Assembly (NCBI RefSeq): GCF_052180245.1
Contig: NZ_CP197474.1
Location: forward strand, 3,100,001-3,164,000
Length of the DNA stretch: 64,000 bases
Origin: Parapusillimonas sp013416435
GTDB lineage: Bacteria > Pseudomonadota > Gammaproteobacteria > Burkholderiales > Burkholderiaceae_B
Direction: 5' to 3'
Both the position numbers and the translations under genes were made by a program. A model generated the notes under the pieces. It ran no database searches, was not told the origin of the DNA, and saw nothing but the letters and a program-made list of their open reading frames with translations. Position 1 is the stretch's first letter, and every line of letters begins with the position of its first letter. Below are positions 18,054 through 26,767 of this stretch, one piece after another.

Positions 18054-18618
18054 AGCTCGCGTACCACTTCGCCAGTGCCGGATGCGCGCTGCGCCAATCG
18101 TAGTCGGCGAAACGGAAATCCAGGTAACCGAGCGCGCAAGCCAGCGAGATCGTGCTGATGTCCACCACACCATCCTTGCCTGCAATGGCTTTCTCGAAAT
18201 ATCCGAGACCGCTGACGATCTTCTCCATCTGGCCCTGTGTCCAGCCTTCCCATTGGAACTCGGCCGGGCGAACCGCCTTCTCGTAGCGCGCCAGGAGCGC
18301 GGCATCCAGAATTCCGTCGGCAAGCGATTGTTCCGTCAGCGCCTGCCAACGGCGGTCGGGGTCCGAAGGGAAGATTTCTCCGTTTCCTCGATGATTCAGG
18401 TATTCGCAAATGACGCGGCTGTCATACAAGGCCTGACCGGTCTCGGTGAAGAAAGTCGGCACCTGGCCCAGCGGGTTGGTCGCGACGATGGTCTGGTCGC
18501 GGGTGACCGGATTCGCGGCGCTCGGCAGCTTCTCGATCTGCTCGGCCAGACCCAGTTCGGCGGCGACCACCATGCACTTGCGTACAAAAGGCGAGGAGGA
18601 AGAGAAATAGATCTTCAT
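18010..18618 (-). CDS. Glutathione S-transferase family protein
   Basis: This is a 202-residue cytosolic GST-fold protein. The N-terminal thioredoxin-like domain starts MKIYFSSSSPFVRKCMVVAAELGL, with the NPLGQVPTF cis-proline loop and the DSRVICEYL segment that contacts glutathione. The C-terminal helical domain contains DISTISLACALGYLDFRF. It is translationally coupled (ATGA overlap) to the flavoprotein gene upstream, so it may act on a conjugate or isomerise an intermediate of the same pathway. Its 3' end overlaps the convergent ligD end. Substrate unknown. Confidence 0.9.
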   Translation of the reverse strand: MKIYFSSSSPFVRKCMVVAAELGLAEQIEKLPSAANPVTRDQTIVATNPLGQVPTFFTETGQALYDSRVICEYLNHRGNGEIFPSDPDRRWQALTEQSLADGILDAALLARYEKAVRPAEFQWEGWTQGQMEKIVSGLGYFEKAIAGKDGVVDISTISLACALGYLDFRFADYDWRSAHPALAKWYASFSQRPSVKDSAPPA

Positions 18619-20351
18619 GCTTGGTTTTCCTGTTGATGTTGATGGCTGGCGGCGCGAGCCAAATGCCGGCCCGCGATCCAGCCGAATGTGAGCCCAGGCC
18701 CTAATGTAATACCGGGAGCCGGGTATGCGCCACCCATGACGGACTGCATGTCGTTGCCGACCACGTACAGGCCTGGAATGACCTTGCCATCGGCCATCAA
18801 AGCCTGGGCATGCTCATTCGTGGAAACGCCGCAGGCCGTGCCGATGTCGCCGGCGACCACCCGCACGGCATAGAACGGGGGCCGGACGACGGGACCAAGG
18901 CAGGGGTTGGGCAGATGGCCCGGGGCGCCCAGATACCGGTTATAGGCCGTGCTTCCCTTTCCGAAATCCAGGTCCTCGCCGTTTTGCGCCATATCGTTGT
19001 AGCGCTTCACGGTCTCCGACAATACCGCCGCATCCAGATTCAGCCGCCGTGCGAGATCCTCCAGACTGTCGCCGCGTATCAGATAGCCAGCGTCGATCAA
19101 GTGCCGCCTGGGCCGTCCTCCCGGCAATGCCAGGCCCAGGCCCCATTTTTCGATGAAGCCATGGTCGCAGATCAAATAGGCCGGGATGGCGGGCGAGGCC
19201 GGATTGGCACCATACATGGCCTTGACGAATTCATGGTACGAGGCCGACTCGTTGACAAAGCGCTTGCCCGACGCATCGACCGCGATCAATCCTGGTTTCG
19301 CCCTGTCCCAGACCAAATGGGGGTAGCGAACCGGACCGCCTTCTTTGCGTTCCAGCAGGGATACCGGCGCCCAGAAAGCGGGCGACACGTGGGCATCGCC
19401 CATGGCTGCGCCCGCCGCCAAGGCCAGCTCTATGCCCTGGCCCTCGTTGTCGCGCGGCGCCATGGACCAGGGACCGGTGGGCTTGGGATAGTGTTTGCTG
19501 CGCAGTGTCTCGTTCCATGGAAAACCGCCGGTAGCGACGACCACGCCCTTACGCGCCCGGATGTTGATGACTGCGCCCTGGCGCTTCACCGCCACACCCA
19601 GAATCCGCCCCTCGCCGTCCTGGTGTATGCCGCAGATTGGAGATTCCAGCCAATAGGGAAGACCGTGCTTGAGCACCGCATGAAATAGCTGGGCGGCCAA
19701 GGCATTACCCAGCAATAGCCGCGTACCGCGATGATAGCCCCGCAGGCGATCCGCCCAGTAGCGCAGCACCAGCACCCCTCCATGCAAGAACGACTTCAGC
19801 GAGCGGCTTGCTCCCAGCAGATGATAGACGTCGTTGATGTTGACCATCATGCCGCCCAGCACCAGGAATTCCTTCAATGGATCCCGCAGTTCACGAAATC
19901 GCGCCCCCAGCGTTCTGCCGTCGAACTCCACGGGGTCCAGCGAGCGCCCGCCCATGGCGGCGCCGGGCAGATCCGGATAATAGTCGGGGGAATAGGTGCG
20001 CGCAGCGAGCTTGATCGCCCCACGCGACACCATGTAGTCGTACATGGCCGGGCCCGCATCGAGAAAGGCCCGCTTCATATCGGCCGAAGAGGCGTCTCCC
20101 ACCGTATGGGACAAGTATTCCCAGACTTCCTCATAGCTGTCCGGATGGCCGGCGCCTGCTGCGTCCGCGTTCAGCGGAAGCCAGACCGCACCGCCCGAGA
20201 TTGCGGTTGATCCGCCGATCCTGGCCGCCTTCTCCACGATCAGTACTTCCAGCCCTTCGAAGTGCGCCGTAAGCGCCGCGGACATGCCGCTGGCGCCGGA
20301 GCCCGCGACGACCACGTCGAACGAGCGATCCCAGCGTATAGAATCCTTCAT
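18615..20351 (-). CDS. FAD-binding dehydrogenase, 3-ketosteroid dehydrogenase/fumarate reductase family
   Basis: This is a 578-residue flavoprotein of the FAD_binding_2 superfamily, most like KstD-type alpha,beta-dehydrogenases. The N-terminal dinucleotide fold VVVAGSGASGMSAALTAHFEGLEVLIVEK is followed by GGSTAISGGAVWLP. A C-terminal FAD segment GDIGTACGVSTNEHAQ and GNDMQSVMGGAYPAPGITLGPGLTFGW closes the fold. It probably desaturates or oxidises a cyclic ketone or steroid-like compound. A longer reading starts at 20459 inside the upstream SDR gene; ATG 20351 (MKDSIRWDRSFDVVV) fits the family start. It lies four bases after the SDR gene and overlaps gst. The exact substrate is not readable. 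Confidence 0.85.
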   Translation of the reverse strand: MKDSIRWDRSFDVVVAGSGASGMSAALTAHFEGLEVLIVEKAARIGGSTAISGGAVWLPLNADAAGAGHPDSYEEVWEYLSHTVGDASSADMKRAFLDAGPAMYDYMVSRGAIKLAARTYSPDYYPDLPGAAMGGRSLDPVEFDGRTLGARFRELRDPLKEFLVLGGMMVNINDVYHLLGASRSLKSFLHGGVLVLRYWADRLRGYHRGTRLLLGNALAAQLFHAVLKHGLPYWLESPICGIHQDGEGRILGVAVKRQGAVINIRARKGVVVATGGFPWNETLRSKHYPKPTGPWSMAPRDNEGQGIELALAAGAAMGDAHVSPAFWAPVSLLERKEGGPVRYPHLVWDRAKPGLIAVDASGKRFVNESASYHEFVKAMYGANPASPAIPAYLICDHGFIEKWGLGLALPGGRPRRHLIDAGYLIRGDSLEDLARRLNLDAAVLSETVKRYNDMAQNGEDLDFGKGSTAYNRYLGAPGHLPNPCLGPVVRPPFYAVRVVAGDIGTACGVSTNEHAQALMADGKVIPGLYVVGNDMQSVMGGAYPAPGITLGPGLTFGWIAGRHLARAASHQHQQENQA

Positions 20352-20355
20352 ATGA

Positions 20356-21081
20356 TTAAGCTCCCGACCCGCCCAGGGATTTCCCGCCGTCCACGAAAAT
20401 GACTTGGCCTGTAATGAATTCCATCTTGGGGTCGGCCAGGAAAGACACGGCGTTGGCAATGTCCTCGGGCCTGCCGGCCCTGCCGGTGGGCTGCAGCGCC
20501 AGCTGCGCCGCCATGCGTTCCGGATCGAGCGCCCTCAACATGGGGGTGTCGATGAGGCCGGGAGCCACCGCGTTCACCAGTATGCCCCGCGGCCCGAGCT
20601 CCATGGCGCAGGCCCTGGTGTAGCCGACCAAAGCCGCCTTGGATGCCACATAATGGATATGATTCCTGGCGCCCAGATAGGCGCGCGAAGCGATATTGAC
20701 GACTTTCCCACCGGGCCGCATGCCTGCCGCAACCGCCTGCGTCAAGGTGGCGACGGCGACAAGATTGATTTCGTACATGCGCCGGAAGTCCTGCGGATCG
20801 GCGTCGAAGAATCCCCGCTCGTCGAAGAGGCCGGCATTATTGACCAGCGCATCGACGGAAGGAAGATCTTCCACCAGCCTGCGGACCGCCGTCGCATCGG
20901 TGAGATCCAGCTCGCGCCCCTCGACGTCCAGGCCGTCGCCCCGATACAGTTCCACCACGCTCTTCAGCTGCTCTGCGTTCCGGTCGAGGATCACGGCGTG
21001 GAAGCCGTCTTCGGCCAATCTGCGCGCGATCGCCTTGCCTATTCCGCTGGCACCGCCCGTGACCACGGCAATCCGTTTCAT
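20356..21081 (-). CDS. Short-chain dehydrogenase/reductase
   Basis: This is a classical SDR of 241 residues. The NAD(P) site is TGGASGIG at residues 9-16. DALVNNAG follows, with the catalytic Ser in VNIASRAY and the YVASK motif (Tyr/Lys) near 152-156. An acidic residue after beta-2 (ILDRN) suggests NAD(H) preference. The C-terminal signature ITGQVIFVDGG is normal. It lies between livF and the flavoprotein gene in one operon, so it probably oxidises an alcohol in the same pathway. Substrate unknown. Confidence 0.88.
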   Translation of the reverse strand: MKRIAVVTGGASGIGKAIARRLAEDGFHAVILDRNAEQLKSVVELYRGDGLDVEGRELDLTDATAVRRLVEDLPSVDALVNNAGLFDERGFFDADPQDFRRMYEINLVAVATLTQAVAAGMRPGGKVVNIASRAYLGARNHIHYVASKAALVGYTRACAMELGPRGILVNAVAPGLIDTPMLRALDPERMAAQLALQPTGRAGRPEDIANAVSFLADPKMEFITGQVIFVDGGKSLGGSGA

Positions 21082-21086
21082 ATGCG

Positions 21087-21806
21087 TCAGGCCCCCAGAT
21101 AGGCGCGCTGCACGCCTTCATCGTTCTGCAGATCGGAAGACCTGCCCTCGAGCGCCACTTCGCCATTTTCGAGAATATAGGCATAGCTGGACACCGCAAG
21201 CGCCAGCTTCACGTTCTGCTCGACCAGCAATATGGTCATGCCCTGCTCCCGGTTCAGGGTCAAAATCGTATCGAAGATCTGTTCGATGATCAGCGGAGCC
21301 AGGCCCATGGAAGGCTCGTCCAGGAGAATCATGCGCGGCCTGGCCATCATGGCCCTTCCCGTCGCCAGCATCTGCTGCTCTCCGCCCGACAGGGTGGCCG
21401 CCTTCTGTGACGCGCGCTCCTTCAGCCTCGGAAAGATCCGGAACACATTGTCGAAGTCACCTGCAATGCCGGAACGGTCGCGCCGCGTGTAGGCGCCCAT
21501 TTCGAGGTTCTCGCGGACACTCATGTCGCGGAAGACTTCGCGGCCTTCCGGCACCTGGATGATTCCCCGGCGAACGATTTCGTCCGTCGGAAGGTCATGG
21601 ATGGCTTGCCCATCGAACCGGACCGAACCGGATGTGGGCCGCACGATGCGCGAGATCACATTGAGCGTCGTCGACTTTCCCGCGCCATTGGCGCCCAATA
21701 GCGCGACGATTTCCCCTTTGGGCACTTGCAGCGACACGTTCTCCAGCGCCGAAATATTCCCATAGGACGCGGAAACCGACTCCACCCGCAGCAGTGGCTC
21801 ACTCAT
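21087..21806 (-). CDS. livF: Branched-chain amino acid-type ABC transporter ATP-binding protein LivF
   Basis: This is the second ATPase of a HAAT-family importer. The 239-residue product has Walker A GANGAGKST, signature LSGGEQQM, Walker B MILLDEPSMGL and the H-loop region. The start at 21806 (MSEPLLRVESVSASYGNISAL) is the family start and overlaps the end of livG by eight bases; a longer reading to 21881 is rejected. Being next to catabolic genes rather than amino acid genes suggests the transporter carries an organic acid or aromatic-type substrate. Confidence 0.92.
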   Translation of the reverse strand: MSEPLLRVESVSASYGNISALENVSLQVPKGEIVALLGANGAGKSTTLNVISRIVRPTSGSVRFDGQAIHDLPTDEIVRRGIIQVPEGREVFRDMSVRENLEMGAYTRRDRSGIAGDFDNVFRIFPRLKERASQKAATLSGGEQQMLATGRAMMARPRMILLDEPSMGLAPLIIEQIFDTILTLNREQGMTILLVEQNVKLALAVSSYAYILENGEVALEGRSSDLQNDEGVQRAYLGA

Positions 21807-22566
21807 GAGCGCCCCCTTTGCCCAGATAGGCCTCGATGACTTTCTCGTTGCTGCGAATCTCCTGGGGCGTGCCTTCGGCAATCTTCTGTCCGAAGGACAT
21901 CACGGTGATGCGCTCGGAAATGGACATGACGAGCTGCATGACGTGCTCCACCAGCAATATCGTCATGCCTTCCTTGCCGGCAAGCTCCGTGAGTATGCTG
22001 TCCAGCGCATCGATTTCGCGGTTGCGCAAGCCGGCAGCCGGTTCGTCGAGCAGCAGGAGCTTGGGCCGGATCGCCATGGCCCGCGCAAGTTCCAGCATTT
22101 TCTGGCGTCCGAAATCCAGGCCTTTTGCAAAATGATGCCGATAATCGATCAACCCCACCCGCTGCAGGAGGTGTTCGGCAAACTCGCGGGTCTCGACGGC
22201 GGGTGCCCTCAGCACCTTGCGGAGGCCGCGGGCGCCGTGCGAATAGGTTCCAAGCAGCACGTTCTCGAGCACGGACAATTCGTTGAAGAGTTCCAGATTT
22301 TGAAAGGTGCGCGCCACGCCCATGCCGGCCATTTCGTCCGCGCGCCGGTGGGTGATGTCCGTGCCATCGAACCGGATGCTGCCTTGCGTGGGGTCGTAGT
22401 AGCGCGAAATGCAATTGAAGGTGGTCGACTTGCCCGCGCCGTTGGGGCCGATGAGCGCGTGTACGGTGCCCCGCTTCACCTCGAACGAGAGATCCTTGAT
22501 GGCCGTCAGCCCGCCGAACTGCACCGTCAAGCCTTTGAGCGACAGCAGATTATCGTGAGAACTCAT
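21799..22566 (-). CDS. livG: Branched-chain amino acid-type ABC transporter ATP-binding protein LivG
   Basis: This is the first ATPase of the HAAT importer, 255 residues. It has Walker A GPNGAGKST, the Q-loop stretch GVARTFQNLELFNELSVLENV, signature region DFGRQKMLELARAM, Walker B LLLLDEPAAGL and switch His (VEHVMQ). The insertion typical of LivG before the signature is present. It overlaps livM by four bases and livF by eight. Function follows the cluster: ATP-driven uptake with the binding protein encoded at 24518-25738. Confidence 0.92.
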   Translation of the reverse strand: MSSHDNLLSLKGLTVQFGGLTAIKDLSFEVKRGTVHALIGPNGAGKSTTFNCISRYYDPTQGSIRFDGTDITHRRADEMAGMGVARTFQNLELFNELSVLENVLLGTYSHGARGLRKVLRAPAVETREFAEHLLQRVGLIDYRHHFAKGLDFGRQKMLELARAMAIRPKLLLLDEPAAGLRNREIDALDSILTELAGKEGMTILLVEHVMQLVMSISERITVMSFGQKIAEGTPQEIRSNEKVIEAYLGKGGAHE

Positions 22567-23549
22567 GCCTTGGTCCCCTTCGCTTCCGTTCCGACACGGC
22601 TTTTTCCTCCGACTTCCCGAGCGATGACGGATCGCCTCGATTCCCGCCCGCTGAAGAGCCCTTTGGGCAGAAACATCATGAATAAAATGAGGATGGCGCC
22701 ATAAATGATCTCCTGGAAAGAAAGGACCTGACGCAATAGCTCAGAAATCAGCCCGAAAATGACGGCGCCGGCGATGGCGCCACGAACCGAACCGATACCG
22801 CCCACCACGATCATGATCAGGATCAGCACCGTTGCCTGGAAGCCCAGGCTGTCGGGGTGGATGAAGGAAGAAAACGTCGTAAACAGACCGCCCGCCAGCC
22901 CGGCATAGGCGGCGGAAATCATGAAGGCGATGCGTTTGACCCGATTGACGTTCACGCCCATGGCCTGCGCCGCCACATCGCTTTCGCGCACGGCCCGAAA
23001 CGCGGAGCCGAGCTGCGAGCGGGACAGGTACACGGTCAGCCCGAGCATGGCGCCCGCCGCCAGCACGACGAATGGATAGGCGCGCAGGTCCGACACGAGC
23101 TCGAAGCCGAAGAACTGGGCGGGCGACATCCGATAACCGTTGGACCCATTGGTGACGGCAACCCAGTTCAGGAAAACCCATTGCATGGCTTCCCCGAAAG
23201 CGAAAGTCGACAAGGCGAGATAGATATCACGCATCCGGATCGCAAGCGCGCCCAGCATGTACCCGAGGACTCCCGCCACCACTGCGCTGACGAGTATGGA
23301 AATGACGAAGTTGGGGTGCCAGGCATTATTGATGATGCCCGCGGTGTAGATGCCTATGCCGTAGAAGGCGATATGCGCCAGCGCGAACTGCCCGGTCTCG
23401 CCCAGGACGATGTGCAAGCCCAGCGCGAGCACGATGTAGACCATCAGGAGATTGACGATAAAGAGCACGTAGCCGCTGGCCACGAAGGGCAAGACCGCCA
23501 GTATTGCGGCGCAGGCCAGCAGCAGTCCCTTGTCGAGATCGATTTTCAT
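22563..23549 (-). CDS. livM: Branched-chain amino acid-type ABC transporter permease LivM
   Basis: This is an inner-membrane permease of 328 residues with about nine to ten hydrophobic segments. The family motif GETGQFALAHIAFYGIGIYTAG lies near the N-terminus, and IMIVVGGIGSVRGAIAGAVIFG is the cytoplasmic EAA-like loop that contacts the ATPases. It overlaps livH and livG by four bases each, indicating tight translational coupling. The basic C-terminal tail is unremarkable. Confidence 0.92.
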   Translation of the reverse strand: MKIDLDKGLLLACAAILAVLPFVASGYVLFIVNLLMVYIVLALGLHIVLGETGQFALAHIAFYGIGIYTAGIINNAWHPNFVISILVSAVVAGVLGYMLGALAIRMRDIYLALSTFAFGEAMQWVFLNWVAVTNGSNGYRMSPAQFFGFELVSDLRAYPFVVLAAGAMLGLTVYLSRSQLGSAFRAVRESDVAAQAMGVNVNRVKRIAFMISAAYAGLAGGLFTTFSSFIHPDSLGFQATVLILIMIVVGGIGSVRGAIAGAVIFGLISELLRQVLSFQEIIYGAILILFMMFLPKGLFSGRESRRSVIAREVGGKSRVGTEAKGTKA

Positions 23550-24463
23550 ACTTTCTTAACCTGCAGCTTGCCGCCAAGGATGCCTTGGGGACGAACGATC
23601 AGAACGATCATGATGGCAAGAAAAGGCGCGACCACGATGGCGTTGGTCGAAATGAACAGCCCCACCAGGTTTTCCGCGACGCCGATGATGAAGCCGCCCA
23701 CGATGGCCCCGGGAATGCTCGAGATTCCCCCCACGATGGCGGCAGCGAAGGCCAGGATGGCGATGTGCCCGATGTCCGGTGTGATCAGGATCTTGGGGGC
23801 GATGAGTAAGGCCGTCACGGCGGAAATCAGGCCGGCCAGCGCCCAGACCGCCGTGCGGATGCGCACCAGGCTTACCCCGACAATCTGCGCGGCGCGGGGA
23901 TTCATGCCTACCGCCCTCATCGCCTTGCCGATGCGGGTGAAATTGAACATCAGGAACAGCGCCACCATCGTGCCGACGGCGACTGCAAAGATCATGAGGT
24001 CGAGCTTGGTAAGGAACGCGTCCCCGATCATGACGGTGTCGGTCGACACGAGAGGCGGCAGCGACCTGGGCGAATCGCCCAGGCCGGTCTGCCGAACGGC
24101 GCCCTTGAGCACATAGGCCAGCCCCAACGTCGCGATGACCAGCTGGACGCCGACGCCCTTCGATTTCACCACCTTCTCCATGACGATGCGCTGGAACAGC
24201 GCAGTGATGGCGGCAACGAACAGCAAGGTCAAGGGAATGACCACCCACGAAGGCCATTGCTGCATGAGCACCATGGCCAGGGCGGCGTATCCGCCCACCA
24301 TGAAGATCTCGCCCTGGGCAAAATTGGGCACGTCCGTCGTCTTGAATACCGTGACGAAGGCGACGGCAAGAAGCGCATAGACGCTTCCCGTCACCAGGCC
24401 CGAGAGCACTCCCTGCTGCAGGAACAGCCAGACTTCCGTTAGCGTCATTGTCTTGTTCTCCAC
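23546..24463 (-). CDS. livH: Branched-chain amino acid-type ABC transporter permease LivH
   Basis: This is the second permease of the importer, 305 residues with about eight membrane helices. The N-terminal segment LSGLVTGSVYALLAVAFVTVFKTTDVPNFAQGE is the family hallmark. IVGGISSIPGAIVGGFIIGVAENL is the coupling loop. An alternative ATG five codons in (24448) is possible. It is separated from the binding-protein gene by 54 bases containing a GC-rich hairpin, a layout that lets binding protein be made in excess. Confidence 0.92.
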   Translation of the reverse strand: MENKTMTLTEVWLFLQQGVLSGLVTGSVYALLAVAFVTVFKTTDVPNFAQGEIFMVGGYAALAMVLMQQWPSWVVIPLTLLFVAAITALFQRIVMEKVVKSKGVGVQLVIATLGLAYVLKGAVRQTGLGDSPRSLPPLVSTDTVMIGDAFLTKLDLMIFAVAVGTMVALFLMFNFTRIGKAMRAVGMNPRAAQIVGVSLVRIRTAVWALAGLISAVTALLIAPKILITPDIGHIAILAFAAAIVGGISSIPGAIVGGFIIGVAENLVGLFISTNAIVVAPFLAIMIVLIVRPQGILGGKLQVKKV

Positions 24464-24466
24464 CTT

Positions 24467-24487
24467 CCGCCGGCCGTCAACCGGCGG
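24467..24487 (-). terminator. GC-rich hairpin between livK and livH
   Basis: CCGCCGG and CCGGCGG form a 7-bp stem with a 7-base loop. It follows the livK stop on the minus strand and has no U tract, so it is better read as an attenuator or mRNA-stabilising hairpin than as a full terminator. Confidence 0.5.
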
Positions 24488-24517
24488 CCGGCATCCGCCC
24501 CGTGCGGGACTCTCCTT

Positions 24518-25738
24518 CTATTGCTTGGGAACGTACTGCCAGACGCTCTTGAACGTGCCCGGAATCAACTCTTTGTTGACGCCGTCGAACTTGATGTAGA
24601 TGGCGGATTTCAACGCCGCATGGTCCGTGGGCGTGAACTCGACCGGCGCCGCCATCACGTTGGTTTCCAGCTTCATGTTCTCGAGCGCGCTCAGCACTTT
24701 CTCCCGCGTGGGCTCGGGTCCGGCCTCTTGCAGTGCCTTTACGATAGACATGGCCGACGGCAGCCCGTAGGGCATGTAGCTTTGCGGATGTCCCGGCTTG
24801 GCTGCCAGGTCCGGGTAGTATTGCTTGTACATGTCATACACCCACGCCAGCTTGGGATCCGAGGGCAGCGCGGCCAGCACGTCCTGAATATAGAAGTTCT
24901 TCAGGGCGTCCGGCCCACCCACGTTCTCGACCAGCTGCGTCAAATCGGCGGTGCCGGTCACGGTCAGCACAATGGGCTTGGTCCAGCCCAGTTCGCGCGC
25001 CTTCTTGATGATGAGCGCCGCCGGCCGGGCATAGGTGGTGAGCACCAGCACGTCTGGGTTGGCGGCCCGGATCTTCAGCATGGGCGCCGTCACATCATTG
25101 ATGTTGGCGTTGATGGACTGCACATTGAGGCTGACATCGCCCAGCTGCTTCACCTGCGCCTCGGCCGCCTCCAGGTTCCATGTACCGTAGGCATCATCAT
25201 GGTTGATGTAGCCGATCTTCTTGGCCTTGAGGTGTTCCGCCACAAATTGCACGGCGGAGCCGCCGAGAGCATGCTGGGAAATCGAGAAGGCTCCATAGAT
25301 GTACTTGGAAGGCGGATACAGCGCCCCGTCGCCCGATGCGTTCAGCATCAGGAAGGGAACCTTGGCACGCTCGACATATTCACGAGCGCCCACCACCGCT
25401 GCCGAGCAGGAGCCGCCATTCAGCAGAAAGACCTTGTCCTGCTCTACCAGCTTCTTCACCGCCGCCACCAGGTCATTCGCGTTGCAGCGGGTATCCTCGA
25501 TGACAAGTTCGATCTGGCGGCCATGAATGCCACCCTCTTTGTTGATCTTGTCGTACCACATTTTTGCGGCGTTGATCACGTCGAAACCATAGGCCATGCC
25601 CGGCCCTGAAAGCGGCGAGAACAGGCCGATGCGTATCGTCTTGTCGGTAATGCCGGGTTCGGTCTGGGCGAGCGCGGGTTGCATTGCGCCCACGCCGGCG
25701 ATCAGCACCGCCATTGCCATGCGTTTGAATATCTTCAT
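24518..25738 (-). CDS. ABC transporter substrate-binding protein (LivK/HAAT type)
   Basis: This is the periplasmic receptor of the importer, 406 residues. A signal peptide, MKIFKRMAMAVLIAGVGAMQPALAQ, precedes TEPGITDKTIRIGLFSPLSGPGMAYGF, the type I periplasmic binding fold start of the Peripla_BP_6 group. There is a Cys pair (about 70 and 104) typical of this family. It is longer and less leucine-binding-like than true LivK, in keeping with aromatic or dicarboxylate-type ligands. It is the second gene of the minus-strand catabolic operon, after the SDR at 25793-26575. Confidence 0.88.
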   Translation of the reverse strand: MKIFKRMAMAVLIAGVGAMQPALAQTEPGITDKTIRIGLFSPLSGPGMAYGFDVINAAKMWYDKINKEGGIHGRQIELVIEDTRCNANDLVAAVKKLVEQDKVFLLNGGSCSAAVVGAREYVERAKVPFLMLNASGDGALYPPSKYIYGAFSISQHALGGSAVQFVAEHLKAKKIGYINHDDAYGTWNLEAAEAQVKQLGDVSLNVQSINANINDVTAPMLKIRAANPDVLVLTTYARPAALIIKKARELGWTKPIVLTVTGTADLTQLVENVGGPDALKNFYIQDVLAALPSDPKLAWVYDMYKQYYPDLAAKPGHPQSYMPYGLPSAMSIVKALQEAGPEPTREKVLSALENMKLETNVMAAPVEFTPTDHAALKSAIYIKFDGVNKELIPGTFKSVWQYVPKQ

Positions 25739-25792
25739 ATTGATGTCTCCATGGTATTTATAGTCAGTTCACTGCCGCATTCGAAAGCGAAC

Positions 25793-26575
25793 TCATTGCA
25801 TGCGATAGCCGCCATTCACATCAATGACGCCACCTGTGATGTATCCCGCCTCTTCCGAAACGAGATAATCGACGGCCGAGGCCACGTCGGCCACCGTGCC
25901 GATGCGGCCCAGCGGGATGCTGGCCGCCGCTGCCTCCATCGCACCGCTGCTGGTCACCGTGCTGCGCAGCATTTCGGTATCGATCAAACCTGGTGAAACG
26001 CTATTGACGGTAATGCCCAGCGACGCGACCTCGCGCGCCAGCGCTTTGGTGAATCCGAGCACGGCGGATTTGGCGGCGATATAAGAGGCGCTCGATCGAT
26101 AGCCGCCCAATTGAGCGGCAACCGATCCGAAAGTGATGAAGCGGCCATGCGGGACGGGCGCCGCCTCGCGGCGCCGGACATAAGCGCGGGCGCAAAGGAA
26201 GACGCCTGTCGCGTTCACGGCCATGCTTCGATTCCAGAGTTCGAGCTCCGTGGATTTGATCAAGGGCCGATCCCCGTTGGGCTCGAACTGCAGCAAGCCC
26301 GCAGCGCATACCACCACGCGTACCGGACCGTGATCGGATTCCAGCTTGGAGAATGCCGACTCGACCGCGGCCTCGTCCGCCACATCGAACGCCAGGGACA
26401 AGTGCGTGGGTCCCAGTTCTTCGGCCACCGCACGCGCACGCTGCGCGTCGAGGTCCGCCACCACGACTGTCAAACCTCTATCCGCAAGCCTGCGGCAAAT
26501 TTCCGACCCGATGCCGCCCGCCGCGCCGGTAACCAATGCGAGGCCCGACCCCTTTGTCTCCTTGTGTTGCTCCAT
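25793..26575 (-). CDS. Short-chain dehydrogenase/reductase
   Basis: This is a 260-residue classical SDR and the first gene after the divergent promoter region. The NAD(P)-binding motif TGAAGGIG is at residues 17-24, with VVADLD after beta-2 (Asp suggests NAD). A VVVCAAG segment replaces the usual NNAG, Ser lies in ITFGSVAAQ, and YIAAK supplies Tyr/Lys. The end ITGGVIDVNGGYRMQ is typical. It is probably controlled by the neighbouring GntR regulator and supplies a dehydrogenation step for the imported compound. Substrate unknown. Confidence 0.88.
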   Translation of the reverse strand: MEQHKETKGSGLALVTGAAGGIGSEICRRLADRGLTVVVADLDAQRARAVAEELGPTHLSLAFDVADEAAVESAFSKLESDHGPVRVVVCAAGLLQFEPNGDRPLIKSTELELWNRSMAVNATGVFLCARAYVRRREAAPVPHGRFITFGSVAAQLGGYRSSASYIAAKSAVLGFTKALAREVASLGITVNSVSPGLIDTEMLRSTVTSSGAMEAAAASIPLGRIGTVADVASAVDYLVSEEAGYITGGVIDVNGGYRMQ

Positions 26576-26587
26576 GCTTTTGCCCGT

Positions 26588-26597
26588 ATGTATACAT
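26588..26597. promoter_or_regulatory. Candidate GntR operator 1
   Basis: Perfect palindrome ATGTATACAT, 13 bases upstream of the SDR start. TGTATACA cores are typical of FCD-type GntR (VanR/FadR subfamily) operators. A second core occurs at 26751-26758. Confidence 0.6.
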
Positions 26598-26660
26598 GTG
26601 ATGTGCGATCTCTTCCTGATAATTGAAAAATATCAAGAATATCGTCTAGAGGAGGCAATT

Positions 26661-26672
26661 ATGAATACATGA
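26661..26672 (+). other. Three-codon minigene with strong Shine-Dalgarno
   Basis: AGAGGAGG at 26648-26655 precedes ATG AAT ACA TGA. The TGA overlaps an ATG at 26669 that opens the long in-frame version of the GntR gene. It may be a translational-coupling leader or a chance start. It encodes only Met-Asn-Thr. Confidence 0.35.
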
Positions 26673-26750
26673 GACTAAGGCAAAAATTAAGGTTTACCCT
26701 AGATTTCTCCAAAAAACCCTTCAATTCCAGTGGTAGAAGCCGGCTTTCCA

Positions 26751-26758
26751 TGTATACA
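26751..26758. promoter_or_regulatory. Candidate GntR operator 2
   Basis: TGTATACA core, ten bases before the ATG chosen for gntR. Its spacing from operator 1 (about 160 bp) would allow repression of both divergent promoters and autoregulation. Confidence 0.55.
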
Positions 26759-26767
26759 ATTCTTCTC

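Noticed and set aside
20352..20459. N-terminal extension of the flavoprotein
   Set aside because: It lies inside the SDR coding sequence and adds residues foreign to the family; the FAD fold starts right after the chosen ATG.
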